Origin: Myxococcales bacterium | GTDB taxonomy: Bacteria > Myxococcota_A > Polyangia > Polyangiales > Polyangiaceae | NCBI GenBank assembly: GCA_025359105.1 | Contig: JANYHK010000034.1 | Coordinates: 1-53,929 of the forward strand | Direction: 5' to 3' | Length of the DNA: 53,929 nucleotides | Shown: positions 1 to 7,540 of the stretch, piece by piece | Numbering within the stretch: position 1 is the first letter of the stretch | Layout: each line of letters starts with the position of its first letter | Program-made: the position numbers and the translations under genes | The notes under the pieces: generated by a model | Databases searched by the model: none | Told to the model about the DNA's origin: nothing | Seen by the model: only the letters and a program-made list of their open reading frames with translations

Positions 1-525
1 GGCGCGACGCACGACTGGCAGATGGCCATCATCGACCTGCAAGCGGCGAACAAGGATCTCTCGATCGCCTTCGGCGGCGCCGGCGACGCGTTCAAGGAGC
101 TCTCGCAGTGGATGGGATCGAACCTGCTCGCAGAAATCCACGTGGTTACGAACGGGATCAGCCGAATGGCCGCCGGCGTGAACACGCTCAGCGACGCGGT
201 GAAAGGTTCCGTCTTCTACAAACTGCTGGCCGGCGACGACAAGATGGGCACGTTCGACAAGAGCGGGCGAGGTGGCGAGGTCATCGGTGGCGGCGGCTTC
301 GAGCGGTCGGCGTACGCGCTCGCCGCGGAGCGCGCCGCGAAGGAGAGGAGCAGGACGACGCCTCCGAGCGCCCAGACGAACGTGAACATCGGCCGCGTGG
401 AGATCGTCGTGAGCGGCAACGCCGAACCGTCGCGCGTCGCGCGCGGCATCTTCAGCGAGATGAGCAACATGGCTCGCAACCCGAAGGTTAGCCGGTTCGT
501 GAAAAACTACTCGAGCGACAGGTGA
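1..525 (+). CDS. C-terminal end of a phage tail-type (tape-measure-like) protein, 5' end outside window
   Basis: The frame is open from the first base of the window (Ala-Thr-His-Asp-Trp-Gln precede the first Met at position 22), so this is the tail of a longer gene rather than a 167-residue protein. The visible part has an amphipathic, Ala/Gly-rich middle and ends in a segment with beta character (VEIVVSGNAEPSRVARGIF) of the kind that closes tail tape-measure or tail-associated proteins of prophages. No catalytic motif is visible. It lies upstream of small genes and an integrase on the same strand, which supports a prophage origin. The tape-measure assignment is inference from style and context; it could be another virion protein. 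Confidence 0.5.
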   Translation, partial: GATHDWQMAIIDLQAANKDLSIAFGGAGDAFKELSQWMGSNLLAEIHVVTNGISRMAAGVNTLSDAVKGSVFYKLLAGDDKMGTFDKSGRGGEVIGGGGFERSAYALAAERAAKERSRTTPPSAQTNVNIGRVEIVVSGNAEPSRVARGIFSEMSNMARNPKVSRFVKNYSSDR

Positions 526-543
526 ACCGTGGCAACGCGGCAG

Positions 544-575
544 AGAAAGCCCCTGATAATGATAAGGGGCTTTCT
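544..575 (+). terminator. Strong hairpin after the tail-type gene, likely terminator
   Basis: A perfect 11-bp stem (AGAAAGCCCCT at 544-554, AGGGGCTTTCT at 565-575) closes a 10-base loop GATAATGATA. It starts 18 bases after the stop of the tail-type gene. The stem ends in TTTCT rather than a free T-run, so intrinsic termination is likely but not certain. Confidence 0.55.
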
Positions 576-594
576 GGCCACGACCCGCGTGGCC
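576..594 (+). other. Second hairpin, directly abutting the first
   Basis: GGCCACG (576-582) and CGTGGCC (588-594) form a perfect 7-bp stem with loop ACCCG. It begins at the base after the preceding hairpin, giving a stacked stem-loop array. Confidence 0.4.
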
Positions 595-609
595 GCGTTC
601 AGAAAAAGA

Positions 610-635
610 CCGTTGGTGATGATGATAACCAACGG
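610..635 (+). other. Third hairpin with a loop almost identical to the first
   Basis: CCGTTGGT (610-617) pairs perfectly with ACCAACGG (628-635) around the loop GATGATGATA. The loop matches that of the first hairpin at 9 of 10 bases although the stem sequence differs. It could be a terminator, a protein- or RNA-binding element, or part of a small RNA. Confidence 0.45.
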
Positions 636-685
636 CTTGCGCGCGGCGGGCGCTGAAATCGACGAAAAATCGACGTGCCAAATTC

Positions 686-716
686 TCGTTAACGGTTAAC
701 GACTTGACGCGCGTCA
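686..716. promoter_or_regulatory. Two adjacent palindromes upstream of the RHH-like gene, likely operator
   Basis: TCGTTAACGGTTAACGA (686-702) is a perfect palindrome around a central G, followed two bases later by TGACGCGCGTCA (705-716), a perfect 12-bp palindrome. They lie 63-93 bases upstream of the start of a small ribbon-helix-helix-like protein. Autoregulation by that protein is inference. Confidence 0.45.
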
Positions 717-778
717 TCCTGTTTTTGACGCGGGTCGGTCACTGGACGCATGTCCGAAAGTGGCTATTAGGTAACGAC

Positions 779-985
779 ATGAAGCAGCGAGAATGCACCC
801 TAAGCGTCAAGCTCACGCGCGAGGAGAACCTTCGCGCACACGCGCTCGCCGATGCGGTTGACGATTCGGTCGGCCGCTACCTGCGCCGCCTCATCGCGCG
901 GGAGTACGCGCGCCTCTTTGGCGACGCGCCGGCACCGAAGGTGAAGACGCGCATGGGCCGACCGCGCAAAGCGACGACGGAGTGA
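779..985 (+). CDS. Small ribbon-helix-helix-like DNA-binding protein
   Basis: A 68-residue protein. I start it at ATG 779 because an AGG (769-771) sits 7 bases upstream; an in-frame TTG at 704 would place the N-terminus inside the palindromic region and has no ribosome site. Residues 6-12 (CTLSVKL) look like the RHH beta-strand, followed by two helices (REENLRAHALADAV and SVGRYLRRLIAREYARLF). The C-terminus is basic (MGRPRKA). It lies between tail-type genes and the integrase, a usual place for a small regulator of an integrated element. Likely a transcriptional repressor or plasmid/phage control protein; family assignment is by pattern only. Confidence 0.55.
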   Translation: MKQRECTLSVKLTREENLRAHALADAVDDSVGRYLRRLIAREYARLFGDAPAPKVKTRMGRPRKATTE

Positions 986-1052
986 AACGAAGCGCCCCCG
1001 CGCCGCGTCAACGGCCGAGGGCATGGTCCGAACCTGCAGAGGAGATCCGAAC

Positions 1053-1280
1053 ATGAAAAAGCTCGCACGCGCATCGCAGCAACGCAACGCAACGTCCACC
1101 GTCATCGTCCAAGCGCTCGACGCCGTGAGGCGCGAGGCCGACTTGCTCGCGCTCTTTGTAGACGTCCCGCACCCCTCCGCCGAGTGGCACGCCCTCGCGC
1201 GCGGCGCCGTAGAGCGGATGCGGCGCGACCTCGGCGCGCTCGCCAAGGTCACGGCGCTCGCCGGGAAGGCCGTCTCGTGA
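1053..1280 (+). CDS. Small helical protein of the integrated element, function unknown
   Basis: A 75-residue protein starting at ATG 1053, behind a good ribosome site (GAGGAGA, 1038-1044). An in-frame ATG at 1023 lacks one. The sequence is basic at the N-terminus, then mostly amphipathic helix (VIVQALDAVRREADLLALF, then ARGAVERMRRDLGALAKV). Its stop overlaps the GTG start of the next gene (GTGA, 1277-1280), implying translational coupling. I recognise no family; it could be an accessory regulator or part of a small phage operon. Confidence 0.5.
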   Translation: MKKLARASQQRNATSTVIVQALDAVRREADLLALFVDVPHPSAEWHALARGAVERMRRDLGALAKVTALAGKAVS

Positions 1281-1573
1281 CCGAGCGCGATCGCGCAAAG
1301 AGGCGTCGCGAGATCGCTCGCGCGTTTGGCATCCGCCAATACGAGCTTCCGATCGTCGGCCTCGCCGTGTCGCAGGCGGGCGCTCCGATCGACGTCTTCC
1401 GCCGGCTCGATCACGTTGAGCTCTACAAGTGGTTTTTTCGGGCGCCGGTCGTCGACGCCGGCATCGCGGTCCGCATGATGGTGCAGCGACGCCGCACCGA
1501 GCGCGAAGCGAACGAGGCCGCGCGTGTGGCGTCCGTGGTGGTCGACCTCGCGGCGTATCGGAGGAAGTCGTGA
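1277..1573 (+). CDS. Small protein of the integrated element, function unknown
   Basis: A 98-residue protein starting at GTG 1277, four bases overlapping the preceding gene. The N-terminus is strongly basic (TERDRAKRRREIARAFGI) and could contact nucleic acid. A central segment (VEFYKW-like: HVELYKWFFRAPVVDAG) is followed by a charged C-terminal helix (QRRRTEREANEAARVASVVV). No family is recognised. A longer in-frame reading from 1184 would overlap the upstream gene heavily and is less likely. Confidence 0.45.
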   Translation: MTERDRAKRRREIARAFGIRQYELPIVGLAVSQAGAPIDVFRRLDHVELYKWFFRAPVVDAGIAVRMMVQRRRTEREANEAARVASVVVDLAAYRRKS

Positions 1574-1641
1574 GCGCCGTCGCGTTCCAGCGGCGGGCGT
1601 GGGAGTGGTTCACCGGCCGCGCGTGGACGAGGGAGGAGTAG
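1570..1641 (+). CDS. Possible 23-residue peptide between the small gene and the integrase
   Basis: GTG 1570 overlaps the previous stop in a GTGA junction, the same arrangement as the upstream gene pair, and the frame closes at TAG 1639-1641, three bases before the integrase ATG. The peptide is Trp- and Arg-rich (RRAWEWFTGRAWTREE). Position supports a coupled leader-like peptide, but the length is too short to judge coding with confidence. Confidence 0.25.
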   Translation: MSAVAFQRRAWEWFTGRAWTREE

Positions 1642-1644
1642 GTC

Positions 1645-2970
1645 ATGAGCAAGGGTCAAGAGGTCACTGGCACGCTCTTCCGTCGGAAGAAGGGCGAGCG
1701 TCCGATCGGCGTGCGCGTCTCGATGCCGGACCGCACGCGTCCGCTCGTCCGCTTCGCCGATGCGCTGCGCGACAAGCCGGACCTCTTGGCCCGCGTCGAG
1801 CTCATGAGCGAAGAGGAGCTCGCCGCCGTCGCCCGCGTCGTCTCCGACGAGTACCGTGCGACCGCGCGCGTGGCGCTCAGCACGCCGGAGACCGTCAACG
1901 AGTGGATCGAGCGGTGGATCATGGCGCGCGCGGCGAAGGGCCTCCGCTCAAGTCGCCGCGTCGATCGTGGCCGTTACCTGAAGTGGATCGCTCCGCGTCT
2001 CGGGACGCTGCCGATCGCGCAAGTCACGCGGCGTCACGTTGAGGAGGTCGTCCAAGATCTCGACCTCGCCGTGCGTGCCGGCCAGCTCTCGTGGAAGACG
2101 GCGGTCAACGCCTGGGGAGTGATCACCAAGATGTTCAAGGACGCGTGTCGCTCCAAGGTGCTCGACCTCCGCGTCCGCGACGACAACCCCGCGGCGGAGG
2201 TGCAGGGGCCCGACCGCGGCGCGGAGCGAAGTGGGCCGTACCTCTTCCCTCGCGAGTTCGAGCGCCTCATGGCGAGCGAGCGCGTGCCCGTCCGTTGGAA
2301 GCGCGTCTTTGCGCTCGCGACGTATCTCTACGTTCGCGGCGGCGAGCTCGAGGCCCTGGAGTGGAACTCGGTCAACTTCGCCCAGGGCTACGCGCTCATC
2401 CACCAAGCCGTCGACACCGAGACGAACGAGGTGAAGAGCACGAAGACGAAGGACGTGCGGAAGGTGCCGCTCGAGGCCGGGATCGTCCCCTTGCTCGAGG
2501 AGATGCACCGCGACGCCGGCGGCGAGGGCCGCGTCGTCACCGCCATGCCGCCCGCCGTCGACTGGGCGAAGAAGCTCAGGGTGTACCTCGAGCGCGCCGG
2601 CGTCGACCGCGCGGACCTCTTCGCGAACGACGCTACGCGCCGTCAGATCTCCTTCCACGACCTCCGGCACACCGGAATCACCTGGCGCGCCGTCCGCGGT
2701 GACGACCCCATGAAGATCATGCGCGCCGCCGGCCACGACGACATGCGGACCACGCAGCGCTACATCAACGAGGCGGAGACGTTCGACGCGGCGACCTTCG
2801 GCACGCCGTTCCCCCCGGTGCCCGTCGAGTACCTTCGCGCGTACACCCGCACCGGAACGAAAGCTGGCACAAGAGCTGGCACGTACCACCTACCGATTCG
2901 CCGGAAACCAGGTTTTTACGGGGTAGCAGAGGCGTCCCCAGAGGGATTCGAACCCTCGTTAGCGACGTGA
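1645..2970 (+). CDS. Site-specific tyrosine recombinase / phage integrase
   Basis: A 441-residue integrase. An N-terminal arm and a core-binding SAM-like region (about residues 85-170) precede the catalytic domain (about 195-385). Catalytic signatures: Arg in YVRGGELEALEW, Lys in TKTKDVRKVPL, HDLRHT (His and Arg), GHDDMRTTQRYI (His and the nucleophilic Tyr). It would cut and rejoin DNA at attP and attB. The start follows a GGGAGGAG ribosome site. The last codons (GFEPSLAT) are the antisense of a tRNA-Glu gene, so the C-terminus is encoded by the attachment site. The whole upstream small-gene group points toward this end, so the integrase marks the right border of the element. Confidence 0.93.
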   Translation: MSKGQEVTGTLFRRKKGERPIGVRVSMPDRTRPLVRFADALRDKPDLLARVELMSEEELAAVARVVSDEYRATARVALSTPETVNEWIERWIMARAAKGLRSSRRVDRGRYLKWIAPRLGTLPIAQVTRRHVEEVVQDLDLAVRAGQLSWKTAVNAWGVITKMFKDACRSKVLDLRVRDDNPAAEVQGPDRGAERSGPYLFPREFERLMASERVPVRWKRVFALATYLYVRGGELEALEWNSVNFAQGYALIHQAVDTETNEVKSTKTKDVRKVPLEAGIVPLLEEMHRDAGGEGRVVTAMPPAVDWAKKLRVYLERAGVDRADLFANDATRRQISFHDLRHTGITWRAVRGDDPMKIMRAAGHDDMRTTQRYINEAETFDAATFGTPFPPVPVEYLRAYTRTGTKAGTRAGTYHLPIRRKPGFYGVAEASPEGFEPSLAT

Positions 2971-2975
2971 AAAGC
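2933..2975. other. Inferred attachment (att) site: 3' part of tRNA-Glu shared with the integrase gene
   Basis: The tRNA 3' half (T-arm and acceptor strand) lies at the end of the integrase reading frame. Integrases that target tRNA genes usually recombine within this 3' end, and the element restores an intact tRNA. The exact core cannot be set without the other att copy, which lies left of the window. Confidence 0.55.
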
Positions 2976-3005
2976 CGCGGTCCTGGGCCTCTAGACGATG
3001 GGGAC
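2933..3005 (-). tRNA. tRNA-Glu (anticodon TTC)
   Basis: The minus strand folds as a complete 73-base cloverleaf: acceptor GTCCCCA (3005-2999) with TGGGGAC (2940-2934), discriminator G, D-arm containing GTCTAGAGGCCCAGGAC, anticodon arm GCGGC-TTTTCAC-GTCGC with anticodon TTC, and T-arm AGGGTTCGAATCCCT. CCA is not encoded (CCT follows). It closely resembles enterobacterial tRNA-Glu. Its 3' half overlaps the end of the integrase gene on the other strand. Confidence 0.96.
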
Positions 3006-3100
3006 GGAGTAGACGAAGCAGGTAGGACGGGGCGCAACCTAGCAGAACCCGCGCGAGACGTGTACTGCGGCGCGCATCGTGCTACCTGGCGGCTTGCAAC

Positions 3101-4483
3101 ATGCGTCATCACCGCCAATTTTCTGCTGGTTTCGTCCTTCGCCTCGCTTCGGTCGCTGCGCTCCTCGGCGCCGCCGCGGCCGCGCCGCTCGCGTGCGGGG
3201 GGTCCGATTCGCCCGGGGTGGACGGGACGGCGAGCGACGCGTCCGTCGGTGCCGACGTCACCCAGACGCCGCCCGGTGACGGGGCTGCCGCCGACGCGGC
3301 GGCCGCAACGGATGCGCCGGTCGCGACCGACGCCCCCGTCGCGACCGACGCTCCCATCGTGACCGACGCGCCCATCGACGCGGCCAATGGTTGCCCGCGC
3401 GTGCCCGCGGCGGCGGACCGGCCGCGGCGCGTCGTCATCTCGCACCCGTTCGGCGCCGACGCGGGCGCGAAGGCCACGCTCTTCGAGGTGCTCGAGCTCT
3501 CACAGGCCGGCAAGCTCAAGCGCCCCTCGCCGACCGTGACCTTCTCGCTGGGTACGGCGCTCGCGCAGCCCGTCGTGTTCACACCCGACGGGGAGATCGG
3601 CCTCGTGGCGCAGGACGACGGCTCGATCGGCGTCTTCAAGCTGCCCGCAACCGGCGCACCGACGGTGCTCCACGCCGCGTTCAAGGGCGGCTTCTACGCG
3701 GACGCGCTGGTGCTCACGCCCGACGGCTCCAGCGTCTACGTCATGGACAGCAACGTCCGCAAGAACGGCGGCGGCGTGTACCAGATCCCGATCCACTGCG
3801 ACGGGACGCTCGGCACCGCGACGCTCCTCATCCCCGGCAGCGGCGCGACGGCCATGGCGCTCCTGCCGAGCGATCCGACCAAGGCCGTGCTCGCGGCCAC
3901 GGCGGCGACCGACTCGCCCGACGGCGGGGACGCGCACCTCGTCGATCTCGCGGCAGGCACGCGCATCGCGAGCGCCTCGGCGTTCGGAGACGGAAACGCC
4001 ATCGTGTCGGCCGTCGCCGTCGCGCCCGACGGAAAGTTCGCGATCCTCGCCGACAACAACAGCATCGCGGGCGGGAGCCGCCTCGCGAGCGTCGGCCTCT
4101 CGCCCACGTTCGTGAAGGCCGGCGGCATCCTCGCGACGCCGAACCCCGACGGCCTCGCCATCTCGCCGTACGGCAACGCCGGCATCGTCCTGAACGACGA
4201 CTCGACCGACCAGATCCACATCCTCTCCTACACGCCGGCCAACGCGGGGGCGCCCTTCGCGATCACCGGCGAGCTCGTGTACAAATTCGGCAAGCCGCAG
4301 ATCCCGGCGACGATCTCGATGATCGTCCAGGGAGCGCTGAAGGGGACGACGTTCGTGGGAGAGAACGTCGCGGTGCGGCAGCTCACGTTCGGCGCCGGGG
4401 GCGTGGTGACCGACACGGCGAAGCTCTCGATCCCGGGCGGCGGAAACGAGACGATCGTCGGCGTCGTCGGCGTTCAGCCTTGA
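3101..4483 (+). CDS. Lipoprotein with beta-propeller-like repeats
   Basis: A 460-residue exported protein. Residues 1-32 form a signal peptide ending in the lipobox LACGG. An Ala/Asp-rich linker follows, with repeated ATDAPV units (about residues 65-95), the usual spacer of myxobacterial surface lipoproteins. The rest has repeating blades with phrases such as VVFTPDGEIGLVAQDDGSIG, LVLTPDGSSVYVMDSN and VAVAPDGKFAILADNN, matching a YVTN/WD40-like propeller. Probably a cell-surface scaffold or sensor; no catalytic site is visible. It may be co-transcribed with the FAD oxidoreductase seven bases downstream. Confidence 0.75.
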   Translation: MRHHRQFSAGFVLRLASVAALLGAAAAAPLACGGSDSPGVDGTASDASVGADVTQTPPGDGAAADAAAATDAPVATDAPVATDAPIVTDAPIDAANGCPRVPAAADRPRRVVISHPFGADAGAKATLFEVLELSQAGKLKRPSPTVTFSLGTALAQPVVFTPDGEIGLVAQDDGSIGVFKLPATGAPTVLHAAFKGGFYADALVLTPDGSSVYVMDSNVRKNGGGVYQIPIHCDGTLGTATLLIPGSGATAMALLPSDPTKAVLAATAATDSPDGGDAHLVDLAAGTRIASASAFGDGNAIVSAVAVAPDGKFAILADNNSIAGGSRLASVGLSPTFVKAGGILATPNPDGLAISPYGNAGIVLNDDSTDQIHILSYTPANAGAPFAITGELVYKFGKPQIPATISMIVQGALKGTTFVGENVAVRQLTFGAGGVVTDTAKLSIPGGGNETIVGVVGVQP

Positions 4484-4490
4484 GCGTGCC

Positions 4491-5612
4491 GTGATCCCGT
4501 GGGACGTCGTCGTCATCGGCGGCGGAATCGCCGGAGCGTCGGCGGCGGCGTGCCTCGCCGAGCACCTGCGCGTCGTGGTGCTCGAGAGGGAGACGCAGCC
4601 GGGCTACCACGCGACCGGGCGCTCGGCGGCGCTCTTCTCGGAGACGTACGGCGGCGCCGCAGTGCGCGCGCTGTCGCGGGCGAGCCGCGGCTACTTCCGC
4701 GCGCCGCCCGCGGGCTTCGCCGACGCGCCGCTGGCGACCGATCGCGGCGCGCTCTTCATCGCCCGCGCGGACCAAACGGCGGCGCTCGACGCGTTCGCCG
4801 GTGCGCTTGACGTCGCGCCGCGGGTGCGGTCCGTGTCCGCAGCCGAGGTGAAAGCGCTCGTCCCCATCCTCCGGCCCGACTACGTCGCGGCGGCCGTGTA
4901 CGAGCGCGAGGCGGCGGATCTCGACGTGCACGGTCTCCATCACGGTTACCTGCGATTGCTCCGCGCGCGAGGCGGCGAGCTGCGAACGAAAGCCGACGTG
5001 ATCGCGATCGAGCGCTCGGGTGACAGGCTCCGTGTGCGCACGGAGGCCGCGGCGTTCGAGGCGCCGGTCGTCGTGAACGCGGCAGGAGCCTGGGCGGACG
5101 ACGTCGCGGTGTGTGCCGGAGCACGGCCACTGGGGCTCTCACCGCGCAGGCGGACGGCGCTCACCGTCGATGCGCCCGCAGGCTACGCGCTCACCAACGC
5201 CCCGATGACGATCGACATCGACGAGCAGTTCTACTTCAAGCCCGACGCCGGCCGCCTTCTCCTCTCCCCCGCCGACGAGACGCCGTCCGCGCCGTGCGAC
5301 GCGAAGCCCGACGATCTCGACGTCGCCACCGCCGTCGATCGCGTCGAGAAGGCGACGATCCTCGAGGTGACGCGCATCGCGAGCAAGTGGGCGGGGCTCC
5401 GCACCTTCGCGCCCGATCGCGCGCCGGTCATCGGCTTCGACGCGAGGGTGCCGGGCTTGTTCTGGCTCGCCGGGCAAGGCGGCTACGGCATTCAGACGGC
5501 GCCGGCGATCGCGCGCCTGGTCACCGCGCTCGTGCGCGGTCACGATCTCCCCGGCGAACTCGACGACGCGGGGCTGCGGCTCGCCGACGTCTCGCCCGCG
5601 CGTTTTTGCTAG
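4491..5612 (+). CDS. FAD-dependent oxidoreductase (DAO / glycine-oxidase-like)
   Basis: A 373-residue protein with the N-terminal dinucleotide-binding motif VVVIGGGIAGASAAACLA (residues 6-23) and the following acidic strand end LERE. The DAO family region VVVNAAGAWADDVA and the C-terminal FAD contact LFWLAGQGGYGIQTAP are clear. These enzymes oxidise amino acids or other amines with FAD. The GTG start leaves seven bases after the propeller lipoprotein. The substrate cannot be read from sequence; D-amino-acid or glycine-type oxidation is likely. Its stop codon lies in a CTAG shared with the convergent gene. Confidence 0.85.
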   Translation: MIPWDVVVIGGGIAGASAAACLAEHLRVVVLERETQPGYHATGRSAALFSETYGGAAVRALSRASRGYFRAPPAGFADAPLATDRGALFIARADQTAALDAFAGALDVAPRVRSVSAAEVKALVPILRPDYVAAAVYEREAADLDVHGLHHGYLRLLRARGGELRTKADVIAIERSGDRLRVRTEAAAFEAPVVVNAAGAWADDVAVCAGARPLGLSPRRRTALTVDAPAGYALTNAPMTIDIDEQFYFKPDAGRLLLSPADETPSAPCDAKPDDLDVATAVDRVEKATILEVTRIASKWAGLRTFAPDRAPVIGFDARVPGLFWLAGQGGYGIQTAPAIARLVTALVRGHDLPGELDDAGLRLADVSPARFC

Positions 5613-6490
5613 CGGGCGGAAGACGCTTCGTCGAGAAATGCGCGGAGGCTGGCCTCGCCCTCTGCGGCGCGCGCGAGTCCTTCGAAGAAGGCTGGCGGCG
5701 CAGACGAAGGCGGCGCGATCGGGGCCGCGAGGCCGAGCCCCTCGAGGAGGCACGCCGTCGCGATTTGCTTGATCTGCGTGAGCCCGCGCGACGAGAGCAG
5801 TGTCGTCCCGAGGACCCGCGCGATCTCGACAACGTCGGTCACTGGCAAGTGGCAGATCGAGTCGCCCTTCTGCGTGTAGCAAGGGGCGTGGGCGGCATAC
5901 GCGGCATCCTCGAGGGCGCCGCACGCGAGGCCCCGGTGGACGGTCGGCACGATCGACGTCTGCAGGCACGTTCGAATGCGACGCAGCCACGCCTGCCCGC
6001 GCGACGTGTAGCGCGCGCGATCCTCGACGAACGCGTAACAAAGGCGCTCACCGAAATCGAGCGCGTAGCCCTGGTCACCGCACGGCGTCTCGCTCTCGAG
6101 GCACGCGCGGTAGAACGAGCAGTCGTCCGCCACCGGCGCATCGCAAGCGGCGCGGGTCGGGTACGTCTTGCCGGCGTGGCACGCGCCGCGCTGCGCCGAG
6201 TAAGGCGCGAGGCACGCGCCGTCGCACGACGCGAGCACGTCCGCGCCGAGCTTGGCGACGCAGCGCTTCGTCGCCGCCCGCGCGGAGGAGGCGGAGCAAT
6301 ACGTGGCGTCCAGCTCCGCGCCGCACGTCGCCGCGATGGCCTTCTCGGCTCCGGCGACGGGGACCAGAACCTGCGGCGGGCCGCTCCCGAGCGCTTCGGA
6401 TGTATCGTCGTCCGACGACGGCGGGGCGGCGCTGCAACCCACGATGGAGACCGCGATCAGGACCGAGAGTACGACGGGCAGCCTGGGCAC
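5609..6490 (-). CDS. Cys-rich lipoprotein resembling animal stanniocalcin
   Basis: A 293-residue protein. I choose GTG 6490, preceded by AGG four bases upstream, over an in-frame TTG at 6508. A signal peptide ends in the lipobox SIVGC (about residues 14-18). The mature part has about 16 cysteines. The order resembles stanniocalcins: a first Cys block, then LCYAF, RYTSRGQAWLRRIRTCL (compare KFDTQGKAFVKESLKCI in human STC1), ACGALEDA, APCY with a second Cys eight residues on, VVEIARVL, and a late Cys. The match is from memory of the family pattern, with no search. Exported hormone-like fold with unknown bacterial role. It converges on the FAD oxidoreductase, sharing CTAG. Confidence 0.6.
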   Translation of the reverse strand: MPRLPVVLSVLIAVSIVGCSAAPPSSDDDTSEALGSGPPQVLVPVAGAEKAIAATCGAELDATYCSASSARAATKRCVAKLGADVLASCDGACLAPYSAQRGACHAGKTYPTRAACDAPVADDCSFYRACLESETPCGDQGYALDFGERLCYAFVEDRARYTSRGQAWLRRIRTCLQTSIVPTVHRGLACGALEDAAYAAHAPCYTQKGDSICHLPVTDVVEIARVLGTTLLSSRGLTQIKQIATACLLEGLGLAAPIAPPSSAPPAFFEGLARAAEGEASLRAFLDEASSAR

Positions 6491-6515
6491 CCGACCTATG
6501 TAGCACAATGTAGGC

Positions 6516-7484
6516 TCAGGGCCCCGTGATCTTGGCGCCTCCGAGCGCCTGCGTTTTGCCCTTCACCTTCGTGCCCTTGAGGGTCACGGTCGCATTTCCA
6601 AGCGCTTTTACGGAGACATCCGACGCATCGATGCTCCCACCGTTGACCGTGACGCTGGCGTTCGCGCCGGCCTGGATGCCGATGGGAGATGTGAGCTGGA
6701 CCCCCTCCAGGACGAGGTCGCAGTTGCCCCCGGCCTCGATGGCGACGCCGCTCGCGAGCTTGGCGGTGATCCCTTTGAGCCTCACCGAATCGTTGCCCCC
6801 GCAGGAGAACTTGGATTTGCCGTCCCAGGTCGCGTCCTTCACGCCCGCGCCTCCCGCGGCCGCCGCGGCGCCGCCGGGGCCAGGATCCTTCGCGGCCATG
6901 TAGATGTAGATCCCGAGGCCGCCGAGCCCGAGCAGGACGACGAGGACGATCCCCGCCGTCAGGATCCACCAGAAGATCTCGCTCTTCGCTTTCTCGACCA
7001 GTTGGTTCTGCAGCCCCTTGCTGTCGACCCCGCCGTCCGAGCTGCCCTTGATGCGGAGCCCGCCGATGTTGAGCTGGTAGTTGACGTGCGGGCCGCCGTC
7101 CTGCTGACGCTGCTGCTGCTGCGGCGGCGGCTGTGGCTGCGGCGCGCCCGCGCCGCCCCCGTCGATCTCGATCTGCAGATCGAGGCTCACGATCTGCACA
7201 CCAAGCCCCTGCAGCCCCGTCGCCCCGACGATCTCGGGCATGAAATGAGGGAGCGCGTTGCGCACCTGCACGATCGAGATGTGCCCCTCCGACAGCTTCT
7301 GCGCGTAGACGCTGGTGACCGCGGACAAGACCTGCGGCGCGATGCGGCTCTGCGCGAGCGCGGGATCGACGCCCGGCGCGACCTCGAACGCGCACGTCCC
7401 CCACACCTTCCCGTGCACCGGTTGGTTCGTCTTGGGATCGAGGAGGGGACCGACGGGACCTCCGACTTGGATCGTGCTCGGCAT
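6516..7484 (-). CDS. Single-pass membrane protein with SPFH-like N-terminus and repetitive C-terminal domain
   Basis: A 322-residue protein. Residues 1-110 (GKVWGTCAFEVAPGVDPALA onward, ending in QIVSLDLQIEID) look like the end of an SPFH or virion-core-protein-like domain. A Gln/Pro-rich hinge (about 115-130) follows. One transmembrane helix lies near residue 170 (IFWWILTAGIVLVVLLGLGG). After a Gly/Ala spacer, the C-terminal part repeats short beta units (VRLKGITAKLASGVAIEAGG, VTVNGGSIDASDVSVKALGN), like a right-handed beta-helix or bactofilin-like solenoid. No enzyme motif. Function unknown; scaffold or envelope role is inference. Confidence 0.55.
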   Translation of the reverse strand: MPSTIQVGGPVGPLLDPKTNQPVHGKVWGTCAFEVAPGVDPALAQSRIAPQVLSAVTSVYAQKLSEGHISIVQVRNALPHFMPEIVGATGLQGLGVQIVSLDLQIEIDGGGAGAPQPQPPPQQQQRQQDGGPHVNYQLNIGGLRIKGSSDGGVDSKGLQNQLVEKAKSEIFWWILTAGIVLVVLLGLGGLGIYIYMAAKDPGPGGAAAAAGGAGVKDATWDGKSKFSCGGNDSVRLKGITAKLASGVAIEAGGNCDLVLEGVQLTSPIGIQAGANASVTVNGGSIDASDVSVKALGNATVTLKGTKVKGKTQALGGAKITGP

Positions 7485-7540
7485 GGGGCTCAGACTACGG
7501 GATGCCGCGCCCGTCGTGGAGGCCCGTGTGGCTTACACGC

